Shown: positions 1-10,625, counted from the first letter of the stretch. The stretch is DNA of 34,322 nt from Gracilaria vermiculophylla (GCA_019155205.2 JAHNZQ020003150.1:2843346-2877667); one strand, 5' to 3'. Notes: generated from the sequence alone by a model not told the origin. Numbers and translations are program-made.

Positions 1-684
1 GTGAGCGCAGACGGCACGCGCATCGTGTCGGGGTCTGTTGACATGACAGTGCGGATGTGGGATGCGGAGAGCGGCGCAGCTGTGGGAGAGCCTCTTCGCG
101 GGCACACTGGCTGGGTGAGGTGCGTGGGTGTGAGCGCAGACGGCACGCGCATCGTGTCGGGGTCTGATGACAAGACGGTGCGGTTGTGGGATGCGGGGAG
201 CGGCGCAGCTGTGGGGGAGCCTTGCCGCGGGCACACCAACCGGGTGACTTGCGTGGATGTGAGCGCAGACGGCACGCGCATCGTGTCGGGTTCGAGAGAC
301 AGGAAGGTGTGCGTGTGGGACGTGTGCAGCGCGAAGCTTGAGGTTTCGCTGTTGCACGATGGGGAAATTCAGAACTTTGCACGGAGCGCAGATGGCTCTC
401 GATTGGTGACAAAGGTCGTTGATGAAGACAAATGGAATCTGTGGGATGTACGCAGCAAAGAGTGCATCCTGAACTCCGAAGAGGAGGGTTGGCAGTCGGC
501 CATGCGGGCTCATAATTTTTCATTGCGATCGTATTTGGGAACACCGACGAAGCGTGTGACAACGCGCCTCTCGGACGGCTCGAAGGTAGTGCTGGCGACG
601 TGCGAGAAGGACGTGCGCCACGTGCACGGCACGGATGTTTACATGAGTGACAGGTTCGAGTCGTGCGTTGTTATTATTCGCTGA
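1..684 (+). CDS. WD40-repeat protein, 3' part (5' end outside window)
   Basis: The reading frame is open from the first base, so the true start lies upstream; it ends with TGA at 682-684. The 227 visible residues contain the tail of one WD40 repeat (about 3-23), two complete repeats (about 33-66 and 76-109, each running from GH to WD with a core VSADGTRIVSGS) and a degenerate fourth (about 126-151, ending LWD). About 75 residues without clear repeats follow. The repeats have a strict 43-codon (129-bp) period: the same DNA string restarts at positions 1, 130 and 259. WD40 propellers are protein-interaction scaffolds; no enzymatic domain is visible. The coding DNA is clearly richer in GC than the sequence after the stop. 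An AATAAA at 985-990 could serve as poly(A) signal but is 300 bases away. The WD40 call is secure; the specific role is unknown. Confidence 0.9.
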   Translation: MSADGTRIVSGSVDMTVRMWDAESGAAVGEPLRGHTGWVRCVGVSADGTRIVSGSDDKTVRLWDAGSGAAVGEPCRGHTNRVTCVDVSADGTRIVSGSRDRKVCVWDVCSAKLEVSLLHDGEIQNFARSADGSRLVTKVVDEDKWNLWDVRSKECILNSEEEGWQSAMRAHNFSLRSYLGTPTKRVTTRLSDGSKVVLATCEKDVRHVHGTDVYMSDRFESCVVIIR

Positions 685-1659
685 AAGTGCAACGTTGTGC
701 TGCACATTTCTCACTGCGCACGCTTAGCGTTCGCGAGCACACGGACATAAATGCACTCGTTTTGGCAACCTCACGTATTCGAGCTTGCCAGCACTCGCCG
801 CCTTGGGTGGCAAGATTTATTTCGACGCCGCACACAATCTCAAGTACGTGAGCGATTACACGTAGTATGAGTACATCGTTCTCATTCGGTTTTGGAAGAT
901 TGGCTCGAAGAGAAGGCTTTCCGCGATCGGGCCAAAGCGAAAACGATATGCACTTTGAGAGATACTGCGATCGAATAAGTGTTCAATAAAGTCAAAATTG
1001 CGCAAATTACCTTTCCTTAGAATAATGTTTTCACTATGATTGTATATGTACCCTCTATGGAAATAATGGCTCCAAAATGAGGAGAATGGCAATTGGTCTG
1101 GCAACTGTAAAGTCCGCTGCAGAAAATAGGATTGTTGCATCCCGTGGATCAAAAGATAAAGTTAGAACCCATGTCGAGCTCGATATGCGATGGAGCCTTG
1201 CTTTCACCGCAAAACGAACCAGCGACACACGGTTTTCGTCTTCCATGTCACACAGAAGCCATGATGTGAGGTTATTTTTAGCAAAACATGAATATCTGCC
1301 ATCTACAGTACTCTCACAGCTCACCGTGACAACGCGTCCTTTTCCCACATTGCTCAAAGAAGCTTGACAGAAAACGCTTCAACATTCCCTACCCTGAAAC
1401 CATCCAGTTTCCTAAATGCAATGTTGGATTGACAGCACATCTCAACTCATGTTCACATCTTCAAGACTGCTGCTGAGAACATCAGCTGTTTTCGGCCAAT
1501 CATTGGGTCACAAGTGATCTGTGATTCCCATTTTTCCACTTGTAACTTTTCTTTCAGTGTTGCTGCATTTCTTCCGGCTGCACTTGCAGGTATTGCTGGA
1601 CACATGCAAGCATCTAGCTCCCATTTTCTACCACAGCTTTCAAGCAAACTCTGACAAAC
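685..1659. other. Spacer without a convincing gene
   Basis: AT-rich sequence after the WD40 gene. Short open frames exist on both strands (for example 1077-1367 plus, 1453-1647 minus) but they overlap each other and show no recognisable domain. AATAAA occurs at 985-990. Confidence 0.5.
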
Positions 1660-1860
1660 AGCAAAACCTGTAGCTGTCTTGCAGACGAAACATCAGTATT
1701 TCTCTCCATTGTTGTCATTGTGCAGATATTTTTGTTGTAATATAGCGAGCACTCTATTGCTCTGCCACTGGTGACACATTCAGTGGTAGAATTGTAACAC
1801 TCGTAGCTACTATCAATGCAAAATGCGTATTTTTAGCGCAGCGCCTACGTTTCTACGTAT
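1660..1860 (+). repeat. Dispersed repeat R, copy 1
   Basis: About 200 bp that is clearly similar, in the same orientation, to 10436-10625 and 13416-13590. Shared blocks include TGTAGCT followed by a C-rich stretch, AAACATCAGT, CATTGTTGTC, CAGATATTTT, GGTGACACATT and ATCAATGCAAAATG. No terminal inverted repeats and no coding capacity are evident. It is probably a short interspersed or non-autonomous element; its class is unknown. Confidence 0.6.
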
Positions 1861-3117
1861 GTACTCAGAATATGTGTATAGACACGATCGCTAAGGTACT
1901 TGGAGGCATTTTCAGTCTCGCAACAGCGCCTAAACAACTTCAAATTCCATGTATCAGCTGCGATTACTCCGAAAAAGGCAGAGAAATAACTTCTCTTGAT
2001 CTATTCGATGCTGAGTTCTTACGCCGACAATATGCACTTATGCACAGGCGTCTGCAGTCCATTTTTCGTCAGATGGGCCGTTATGAAAAAACAGTAAACC
2101 CGCACAATATACTGTATTTATGAGGTCCCATGCAGGAAGTTGATATTTCTGAAAAAATTATAGATATCTGCATTGTTTACGTATTTTACGTATTTGGTTT
2201 GTTGTAAAGTAAATGATTTATAATGCTCCGTATCCTTTATTCAGTTTATTTCAAAAACTATTGCACGAGATCTCGCATCAATTGGAGCTACCGAGCAGAT
2301 GTCTGAAATATCTACTGCGGCTAAAACAAGATATCCAGAGTTTCCCTTGACTCACAAAAGTTTTGCAGCTCTCATAGTGCTATTCTACAAGAGAATGGCC
2401 GTTAAAAGAATATATTCATCGAATAGCAACGTTCAAGTAGATACAGTAGAAGGTGGGGCGCTTAACGTCTAGTTTATTGCAGCAATGTAAAACACAGCCA
2501 CACCCACCTCTGATGAGAGGGTGGGCTCGGCCGGACGTCTTTCAAATCACTTGGGTTACAAATTACGTACTGACGCACGTAAATCGAATGCGAGTATGTC
2601 ATCGACCTCTGAAATCTTAAGTCAAAGTGTTTCTGTCCACAACGTTTCGACAACAGTGTTGTGGAATCAATCGGATGCTTCTTGGAAGCAACTAAAAACT
2701 TCAAAAGTCTAAATGAATCTAGATTGTTCTACAAAAGAATTGTTTAGAATGTTCTTGATGGTTTGTGATAGATATTATTAGAAGGTATAGCGGAGCATAG
2801 AATATTATTAAAACTCTGCACATTTTAAGGAACAATAATAGAACAGGTTTAGTGAATAAATGGAGTCAAGCCGAGCAATCAAGCCTAGGTCCGAAAATAA
2901 ACCAATACTGCATTTATTCAAAGCTGTATACTGCTCAACCTATACAACACGGTTTTTTGTATTCAGCAGAGCTCATGGCGTGCTTCGTGAGGAGTCAAAG
3001 CTGCTTTTCCTCGCTGCCGTTCCGGGAAAGCACGCTCAAAACTTGTGCGGACCATTCTTGAAACGAATGCTAGGAAAAGTACGGAGAGCTTGTCAACAAC
3101 GAACTTCTTGTCACTCT
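1861..3117. other. AT-rich spacer, nothing convincing
   Basis: An 83-codon ATG frame (1872-2123, plus) and a 96-codon ATG frame (2860-3150, plus) are open, but neither has a recognisable domain or clear promoter. They may be chance frames or gene scraps. Confidence 0.4.
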
Positions 3118-3149
3118 CACCCCATGTTCATCTTTGTGAACATAGGGTG
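3118..3149. repeat. Inverted repeat (hairpin)
   Basis: Two 13-base arms (CACCCCATGTTCA and the complement of CACCCTATGTTCA) are separated by 6 bases, with one arm mismatch. It could form a hairpin in DNA or RNA. No gene is attached, so its role is unknown. Confidence 0.5.
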
Positions 3150-4429
3150 AATTTTAAACGAAACCTTATAGTTGCAATGCACAAACAACAGCTAAAGTCA
3201 TACGTTTTTTTCAAATGATTCTTCCAGGAATGACCTCGATAAGTGCTGCACCAGCAAGTATCCAGTCCCACATGCGTTGAACAGCGAATGAACAGATCTC
3301 TCTCAATAAATACTTCGTAGGCCAGCGGAGATGAAGATTTAGTCTATTGAAATAACTACGGAGTCACAACGTCTATCTATTATTAAAAGCCGTGATTTGA
3401 AACTTCTACATCAAGTCGTAATCTCAAAGGCGCCCTGCCAGTAATCACTTGTAGTTGCAGTCTCTGGCTAAATGAGTTCCCCACTGTAACGCGTCAATGA
3501 TTTGGAATCCTATCCCATTAGCATGCTAGATGAAAAACAAAATTTTGCGTCCAGCAGCTGTAGCGTATGGCATCTCGCCGCGAAGAACACGCAAACGGCT
3601 TGGCGTTACACAAATACAAGACCTCTCGGCAATTTATTGCGCCATTTTTTACAGCTGCCGCTCCCACGTACCATTAGTATCGCGTCTTGGGCTCTGCAGG
3701 ACTTCCTTTTACATCGCCAGTGAAGCTCATTCCTACGCCCTCAAGCGCTTTTACGGGCTGCCAACTTCTGCAACACCTCTATTACCACCTCAGCCTTCTG
3801 CTGCCGAGTATCTCTCACAAAATATTTTCACACTCTTCCTTTTACTGAACTTTGCCTTCTTTGACGCATTTTGGGTACTCTCTGAACCCTACAAACAAAG
3901 TCGTTCTCCTTTTTATAAATGAGAATATTTCTGAAGGCGGATTAAAACCCTGACTAAGCAAAATTCCGAGCACGCAAGAGATGCGGTACGAAGAATAGTC
4001 TGGCTGATTTTCGTAGGCGAACATCAGACTTTATATCTTACCCAGAAAAAAAAAGTGCCGTGATGACTAGTTTAGCTTAAATTGACAATACTTTACTCGA
4101 TTCAATACTAAAATGCAGTGCAGCTTGAAGACTATCTCTGGGACAGTACTTGACGACAATGTTTCTTATAGACCGTCTTTGTGGTTCTGTGGGTCCCAAT
4201 ACCACTTTTTGAGTTACATACGTTTTTTAGCTCCCAGTTTGCCAATACTGCGCAGCGGATTTTTTTATCAGACAAAAATCCCCCGTTATGTACCGTTTCG
4301 AGTACATGATACGAACAAGAGAGCCCAAAATGGCCCACTCTTGGGTCTACCCAAGACGACACGCAGGTGACGAAAATTCGTTGAGCAGAAGCTCATGAGG
4401 GGTTTAGAGGTTAGGCGTAGGACAAGTCC
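3150..4429. other. Spacer; one uncertain 130-codon frame
   Basis: The plus-strand frame 3530-3922 starts with ATG and ends with a hydrophobic stretch (near residues 98-116) that could be a membrane segment, but nothing else supports it as a gene. The rest shows no recognisable feature. Confidence 0.35.
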
Positions 4430-4966
4430 ACGACATCCATTTCTGAACATTTTCACCATCATATGGCATAGTTCTGCGATGTCATCAATGTCAGCCTCGG
4501 GCACCTTTCGCATCTCGAACTAAAATCAATGACATATATATTTCTCCTATCATATCTATCTTCCAAACACAATGTTTTCTTCAGATATGTCACCGTGTGC
4601 AACATAGTTTTCATGCATTCGACGGATCATAATAAAGATTTGGTTGCAAATGCGAAGAATAGCCCCATTAGAAAGAATGGTATGTCCGTTCTCGAGCCAA
4701 TGCAGCATGGATTTTCCATACCTGGTCATCACAATGTAATTATCTCCGTTGTGAGATCTCCGCTCCATGACGGATGGCACTCGCAAATGAGGTGTCTCAG
4801 CCTTTAAATGACACATTGCTCTCCTCTCATTGCGCAGATATCTCTTGGCATTGCGTCGCTCTCGTTCGTCTTCTACGTATGCAAATATTATGGCAACGGA
4901 AGAGTGTGAACGCGAAAAGTCCCTGGCAGCGTACACCAATCAGTACCCACCGCTTCCGATGAATTG
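4430..4966 (-). pseudogene. Decayed protein-kinase-like gene
   Basis: Read on the minus strand, the kinase subdomains appear in order. At 4943-4960 there is a glycine-rich loop, IGSGGY, followed by a TGA (4940-4942) where the third loop glycine would be, then LVYAARD. Next comes VAII, where a kinase would have VAIK with the ATP-binding lysine. A hinge-like segment, YIVMTRYGKSMLHWL, follows. The catalytic loop HGDISEEN is at 4574-4597 with its Asp and Asn intact. A stop follows at 4556-4558, but a one-base shift restores a frame containing VIDFS at the DFG position (4519-4530). A second shift leads to an F-helix-like segment, DIDDIAELCHMMVKMF. The fold resembles HGD-type (casein-kinase-1-like or related) serine/threonine kinases. 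The in-loop stop, lost lysine and two frameshifts mark it as a pseudogene. A spliced gene with odd introns is less likely. Confidence 0.7.
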
Positions 4967-5872
4967 TTATACATTCCACCTTTCGTTTTCAGTTTCTCCT
5001 AAAACGTTACGGAGGGAGTGTGAGTTAGAATCTATTTTTATGTATATTTTTTAAGTTTATTCTCTTTACTTTTACGCTCATATTATCCTCCAGTGTGTAA
5101 AGCCGTTTGTTCATAGAGATTGCATTAACACAATAGGTGACGTATAACAATAACAAAATGTTCGGATGTGTTGTGAAGGAAAAGAAGATTAATGTGTGAT
5201 ACGCGGTTTACGGATTATCTAAACAGCTTTTGTTATAAAATTGATTTAGAATCCAATGGTAAAGGACAACATCTATAAAGAACAAACGGCGCTACTCTTT
5301 GCTTTTTCAATGAAAACCTCGGATGAAAACGGAAATGAGAATCTCATTGTGTAGCGCATGCGGATGGTCAGAAACTGTTGCTTCTCTATGTGCAAGGCAC
5401 CTCGCCTCAATCATGCAATACATTAAGAAGGGCTTTCAAAGTGAATCGGGAAGTACAATTGAGGGTATCAAAAAAGTGATTGATCATACTGAGCCATACG
5501 ATGATGATAAACCAATTTTAGCGCAAATTTTGATATCAAATGAGCTTTTTCTGAAGGCTCCATTTTTCGTATTTTCTTATTAAAGGTCAAAGTGAAAGTT
5601 TAAGGGTTTCACGGGCGGCAAGAAGCCGTCTGAAACACAGAATTTGAATTCGCCCGTATGACGCATGTTTTCTCTAACCGATACATTTGAGCATAAAACT
5701 CGTGGCTCAATCGAAAACAAATGAATAAAATGAAGGAATATTTCACAGCCGACATCGCTCGCATTGTGTTCAAGATGGGTATTGTTATCCATGAAAACGT
5801 TCATTTGTGGTGCGGAGCTCACGACTTCGACTGTGTCTTCGGCAAAAAATGCATAAATCGCCGTCCTATCGT
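4967..5872. other. AT-rich spacer between kinase pseudogene and tRNA
   Basis: An 86-codon plus-strand frame (5323-5583) starts with ATG and includes a CSACGWSE segment, but no domain is recognisable. Nothing else is seen. Confidence 0.4.
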
Positions 5873-5876
5873 AAAA
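5873..5876 (-). terminator. Pol III terminator T-run of tRNA-Phe
   Basis: On the minus strand a TTTT run lies about 8 bases after the tRNA 3' end. This is the usual signal for RNA polymerase III termination. Confidence 0.55.
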
Positions 5877-5883
5877 TTTCGAA

Positions 5884-5956
5884 TGCCGACTCTCAGGATC
5901 GAACTGAGGACCTCAAGAACTTCAGTCTTGCGCTCTCCCAACTGAGCTAAATCGGC
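5884..5956 (-). tRNA. tRNA-Phe (anticodon GAA)
   Basis: A complete 73-nt cloverleaf on the minus strand. The acceptor stem GCCGATT pairs with AGTCGGC (one T-G pair), with discriminator A. The D-arm is GCTC-AGTTGGGA-GAGC. The anticodon arm is CAAGA-CTGAAGT-TCTTG, with GAA at the anticodon position. The variable loop is AGGTC and the T-arm is CTCAG-TTCGATC-CTGAG. There is no intron and no encoded CCA, as expected for a eukaryotic nuclear gene. The internal A-box (TAGCTCAGTTGG) and B-box (GTTCGATCC) are intact, so it is probably transcribed by RNA polymerase III. It stands alone between AT-rich spacers. Confidence 0.96.
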
Positions 5957-6706
5957 TGGCGCGATGGCCGAGAAATGAAATAGCTTAATATTTTAAACTT
6001 ATTGTGTAAGTGGCAGCTATCCAGTATCCTGGGTAACCTTGTATAAATCTTGGCCGTACTTTCAAAGTCCTAGTAACACATTTTGCCTTGTTGGTAGAAA
6101 CAGAGAATCAGCAGTTGTGGACTCGGAAGGATAGAAAAGTCCGCCAGAACGGCTTGGATGGACCGAAAGAACGTGATATCATAAGGTTTGAACAAACCCC
6201 TCGAGCTTTTAATCTGTCATGCACGTGAAACCTAGGCACTGGAATATCTGAATAGCTCACCCTGAAAAAAACTCACATCCCCTGCTTTTCTGCTCCATGA
6301 TATCTTCGTTCTACACCCATACACCACAAGAACACGTCGACAGAAAAAGCCTTATGATGTCGTTCTGGCAACAATATATGGAAAGCGATAAGTTGTATCC
6401 CAACGCCAACGCAGGCCTGCATGCTTGAACTCAAACTTTTATGACAATATAACTGCTGTCACTCTCATAATTTTTCAATCAAACAAGCCAAGACATGTTT
6501 TCAACTTGTTTCATTTACACTCTTTGTTTATCCCATCAATGATACATAACGAGAAGAATGATCCAAATAAAACTATTTAGGGCTGTACAAGCATTTCTCT
6601 CTCCCGTAGAGGTATCAAGAAAGCCGTTGATATCCGGTGACATGAATTCAACAGGAGCAGAAGGCTTTTTTTTCAACTTTTACTGGATTTGTCGCTGCTG
6701 ATTCAG
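5957..6706. other. Spacer upstream of the secreted-protein gene
   Basis: No gene is visible. The last 100 bases lead into a TATA box at 6707. Any enhancers of the downstream gene would lie here, but no specific motif stands out. Confidence 0.4.
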
Positions 6707-6714
6707 TATAAATA
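6707..6714 (+). promoter_or_regulatory. TATA box of the secreted-protein gene
   Basis: TATAAATA lies about 100 bases before the ATG at 6808. A start of transcription some 25-35 bases downstream would give a 5' leader of about 70 bases. Position and sequence fit an RNA polymerase II core promoter. Confidence 0.65.
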
Positions 6715-6807
6715 CTCTACGCATCAACCAGTATCTGACGTCTTTCGAACTCTGTATCACAACACTTGTTAAGACCTCCACAGTTGTACCACTAATCCAC
6801 ATTCACT

Positions 6808-7548
6808 ATGTTCTTCACGAAGTTTATGCTCAGCCTGCCGTTCATGTGCATCATCAAGCTTGCTTTCGCATCTGTGATTGAGAATCATAACTCCGTCATT
6901 GATATCCCAGCTTTCGACATCCAAGAGGCTACTCTGCGTATTCCTTTGGCTCGCCAGCAGCAAGAAGAAGTTGTGTTTGCCGTCAACAGCTCCAGCACCG
7001 GATTTGCGCGGACAACGTCAGCCGGAATAACGGTGCAGCGGGGCACGAGTGGTGTACTTACTTTTTCTTTTAAGATTGAAGCAGTCGAGGCTGAGACTTT
7101 GGCTACTCTTGATCAAGAGTTTTCCAGTTCACTGTCTGTGTCTGAAAGGGAAGAATACCGTCGACTTCGTGAGGATTATCGAAGCGGATTTGGAATTCCT
7201 TTCCTGTCGTGGCTCGGGATCAATCTGAACAACCGCCGAGTCACTCGCGAGGACATGGAGAGAACCTTCGAGCTTCGCGAAGATTATAATACGCAATCGC
7301 GCATTGCCGAACAGATTATCTCCAATGTACAAGTCCAGGAACTACAGATCTCAGGTGAACTTACTGCTTTTGGCACTAGTTTCATACCCACCACGGTTTT
7401 TGCGTTTGTTCGCATTGCGCGCATTCAAACTCAGGATGGCATGACGCTTACTGTCGTGTCCCAGAGCGGAGATAATTTGGTTGCGGCGGACGCCGGTGGC
7501 AACACTGTGCCGTCTTCTGGAGGCGACATCAACATTATTACACTTTGA
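6808..7548 (+). CDS. Secreted protein of unknown function, 246 aa
   Basis: An intact ATG-to-TGA frame with A at -3 of the start, a TATA box 100 bases upstream and AATAAA 121 bases after the stop. The N-terminus is a classic signal peptide: Lys5, a hydrophobic core (residues 6-20) and a probable cut after AFA (residue 21), giving a mature chain of about 225 residues. The mature part has no cysteine and one N-glycosylation sequon (NSSS). It looks beta-rich at both ends around a charged helical centre, where LREDY occurs twice (in RLREDYRSGFG and ELREDYNTQ). The segment FGIPFLSWLGINL between them is strikingly hydrophobic. The C-terminal third has a conserved-looking SGELTAFGTSFIPTT stretch. No family is recognised. 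The coding DNA is GC-richer than its flanks. It is very likely a real single-exon gene; export to the cell surface or wall is inferred from the signal peptide. Confidence 0.85.
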   Translation: MFFTKFMLSLPFMCIIKLAFASVIENHNSVIDIPAFDIQEATLRIPLARQQQEEVVFAVNSSSTGFARTTSAGITVQRGTSGVLTFSFKIEAVEAETLATLDQEFSSSLSVSEREEYRRLREDYRSGFGIPFLSWLGINLNNRRVTREDMERTFELREDYNTQSRIAEQIISNVQVQELQISGELTAFGTSFIPTTVFAFVRIARIQTQDGMTLTVVSQSGDNLVAADAGGNTVPSSGGDINIITL

Positions 7549-7668
7549 GGCACAGAGGCTGTGCAGGAGTATCACCACATGCAACGTGGCCGAAACATCC
7601 CCTTTGCTTCATGAAATAGAAGAAAATAAGTTTTAGTGTTTTCTTCGTTTTCAGAAAGTTCTAGAAAA

Positions 7669-7674
7669 AATAAA
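7669..7674 (+). terminator. Poly(A) signal AATAAA of the secreted-protein gene
   Basis: AATAAA 121 bases after the TGA stop, in an A/T-rich run, fits a cleavage and polyadenylation signal for the preceding gene. Confidence 0.5.
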
Positions 7675-9542
7675 CAAGCAGTTTATTATTTGTTGGAAAA
7701 CCTGAAATTACTGAGCGCTTACCCCCCGAGCGCTCACAATGTGGCAACGTACAGTATTATTTCATATACAAATCTTTACAGCTCGACTTGAAAATGCTTT
7801 ACATTGAAGCATACCTTTTGTCAGTAGAGCCAAAAATGTTTCGAAAAGGAAAGAACATTTGCCTTTTCCAACAGCTCTCCGTATAATAAACATAAACAAT
7901 TCGTTGATTGACTCCTATTGAAGTCAGTGGCTTGTCTTCAGTTCAAACTTCTCCTTCGCGAAATAAATGAGAAATATCTTGTGTCTCAAAGTCTGGAGCT
8001 CTGGGGTCGTATGGGGAAAGTATTTAGTAAGCCTTTATATTAAAAGTTTTATTGTCTTCCGGAGATGGCCTAATAGTTTCCAGAAGACGAACAATACAGC
8101 AAAAAGTGCTGAAAGTTTTCTATTAAATTCTAAACCCCTGACTTAAACTCTGGATCTAGTGAAACAGTGAAAATATAATATACAGCCTTGTATGGTAAAG
8201 TTATCAAGTCAATAGTGAGTCCTTTTTGGCAAATGATTGGTAGTAAAATGAAAGAGGTATCCGTATTGTTTCAGCTCAAGATGTCGGGGTAAAGACTTGA
8301 AAAAATAAATAATTTTTTTGATGCGAATCAAGAAGAACGTGCATCCGGCGTTATAAACGAAGTGCCAGAAGATGTTTACATTTTACGAAAAGAATTCGAG
8401 AAAAATATTTCGCTCATTCTATGTAGGATACTAAATTATTACCTTTTATAGCAACCACAACTCAGTATTTCAAGCGTTTAAATCAGAAGTTTTCGTAAGA
8501 TTTTACGTTTTCTTCCACCTTGAAATAGGGAAAGGAAGTATCGCAGCATTTGTACAGAAGATTGAAAAGTACCCGTCGTATCAGTCATTTTTTCTAAAGT
8601 TTTGTATAATTGACAGGAAATAAAGCTGATCAAGGATACTTGAGAAAAATTTTGAACTATTTCATTACTAAACGTAGTTCTATTATTTTGTGCCACATGG
8701 AACCCGTGTTCCTAAACCTCATTTAAGAAACTTAATTCGATAATACATGTATGTGTTTCTGTCGAAGCTTTGCAACGCGGATAAAGCCACCGAATGCATG
8801 TGTTTATGTATACTTTGTTTGGGTGCACTTGAATCTTCAAAGAATTGAGAAAAAAAATAATAAATCAAATGATCAATCAAACAAATTGTTGATTTTTATA
8901 TCCCTCTTCACGTAACATGCTCACAAAAGATGTACTCATGACTGAATCGGGCTCTTGCTTTATAAATGATGCTCTGCGGGGCATAAAATCGAAGTTGGTG
9001 AAGAATAGAAAGAAGATAACGACATTGAAATCGCAGCGAAAGCTTTTGACGTGACATAAAACATTAAGGATGAAACCTGAAACCGATCCTGGTGATATTT
9101 TTACAGGTGCTTTGAATTTGAAATCGTGGGACGATGATTTTCGATTTATATCCCGTCAAGCAGAGTGGCAGGATCAAAATATATCCGTTAAAGCCCGCCA
9201 AGAAAAAATATTTACAGCCATGTTGCTCAAAATTGTTAAACTCGAGACAGATACGGCATACTCTGAAGAATAAAATAACATGTTTTTCCTTTTTGAGAAC
9301 CTCGTCAGCCACTGGATCACAGTCTGTGAAACAACTCTAAATTTAAACAATTTCCAATGAAACATTTAAAAGACGATGGTGACTGTCGTTTAAGTTTAAG
9401 AGAAATAGAAAAGTTGAAACTCGTTTGTTTTGGTAATCACAAAGCTTTAGGTTTCAAATCATGTTGCGTAGCATTATGATAATGAAAAACGAGTCCGTAG
9501 CTGCAAACACAAAATGTAAGGTATAAACATCTTCGAAGTTTT
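7675..9542. other. AT-rich spacer, no convincing gene
   Basis: Only short overlapping frames are seen. One plus-strand frame with an ATG (9070-9273, 67 aa, acidic) looks somewhat protein-like but has no recognisable domain. A 10-base inverted repeat (8054-8063 with 8079-8088, one mismatch) is the only structure noted. Confidence 0.4.
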
Positions 9543-9794
9543 TTGGCACACAGAGGACACACTCAAGCTACGGCGCCTAATTTTGCGCTGCGCCGTAAAG
9601 TACTAGCCGACAAATGGTACGCTCCAAGCTCTATGGAACGGTGCCCCAAATATTTCCGGCTTGTCGCAGCTTACGATGCTAATGGCAAACACACAATGTT
9701 CGAATACCCTGCAAACCAGTATATCAGAAAACCACTCAAACAAGATATGAATTTTGACGACCAACGTTATTTGAAACGATATAAAGAGCACTAG
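9543..9794 (+). CDS. Small basic ORF lacking an ATG; possible exon or gene remnant
   Basis: The frame is open from just after a TAG at 9498-9500 to the TAG at 9792-9794, but no ATG occurs before the internal Met of SSMERCP. The translated stretch looks protein-like: arginine/lysine-rich at the start (LRRKVLADKWYAPSSMERC), then YFRLVAAYDANGKHTMFEYP and a charged end, FDDQRYLKRYKEH. Its GC content is above that of its surroundings. It could be the last exon of a spliced gene, a 5'-truncated copy, or a retrocopy. I do not recognise the family, although its size and charge would suit a small organellar or ribosomal subunit (a guess). Confidence 0.35.
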   Translation: MAHRGHTQATAPNFALRRKVLADKWYAPSSMERCPKYFRLVAAYDANGKHTMFEYPANQYIRKPLKQDMNFDDQRYLKRYKEH

Positions 9795-10435
9795 ATCTCT
9801 TTTCAATACATCTGGGCAATTTCACTTGTTCTCAAACGATCTATGTCAAAATTTATGGCATCGCAACTCTATTCTCATGGCAAAGATTTCTTCTTTTTCA
9901 AATCTCTTTCCTACCCTCGCACTCTTCTAACCCATATCAAAGCACTTTTCTTGTTACCAACAGATCATGAGTTTTTAGGCTGCCTGCTTTTGTAGCCTGT
10001 CTACCAGCATGGCCGCGAGTCGATCTTTTCAATCCTTTCTTCTCAAGATTAGCGTTTATCGTGATTTTTCCGGCATATGGACTACCGTTGCCACCATTGC
10101 TGCCCTGGTTGTCGCGAACATGTCCTTAGGCGGCGTTGCTGCCACCATTTTGGAACATTAAATCTCATTAGAAATTGCAGCACTTCCGTAAGCAACCTTA
10201 TCGACAGCCATACAACTTCCCGCCTATCTTCACGATTGAGAAGAGAGAGAATAAGGAGTTAAAAAGCCTCCGAGCCCGTCCCCTTCGACGTTGTCGACAC
10301 CATGTTCAGACTCTAACAGCATGCCGAAGAGGCACGGGCTGCGCGAAGGTGCTATTGAGAAGACGAAATGTTGAAAACCTTGGGTGGCTGGAATGTCAGG
10401 TCAGTAAAGCTGTCGAGCAAAAACATAGAATCAAC
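9795..10435. other. Spacer, nothing convincing
   Basis: Short frames only (such as 10175-10510). The last part resembles the stretch before repeat R at 13300-13415 only weakly. Confidence 0.35.
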
Positions 10436-10625
10436 GAAAAATGTAGCTTGTTACAGACAAAACATCAGTGTTTCTCCAACATTGTTGTCGTTGGACAGAT
10501 ATTTTGGTAATTATACAGCTGACTCTCATGCCTGATCACCGTGGACACACTTAGAGTAAAATAATGATCCTACCAGCTAATATCAATAGACCTTATGTGC
10601 AGATAGTTTCCAACAAAGCACCCAA
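10436..10625 (+). repeat. Dispersed repeat R, copy 2
   Basis: Similar to 1660-1860 along its length, in the same order: TGTAGCTTGTTACAGAC, AAACATCAGTGTTTCTCC, CATTGTTGTCGTTGGACAG, ATATTTTGGTAAT, a GGACACACTTAGAGTA block and CTAATATCAATAG. It is the cleanest of the three copies for defining a consensus. Confidence 0.6.

Noticed and set aside
1453..1720. CGRKWE-containing minus-strand frame as a second piggyBac fragment
   Set aside because: Only CQS and GRKWE are shared with the piggyBac-like N-terminus at 23130-23170. The rest does not align, so it is probably coincidence.
3940..4030. Possible second tRNA
   Set aside because: Some tRNA-like strings are present, but no acceptor or anticodon stem can be paired.
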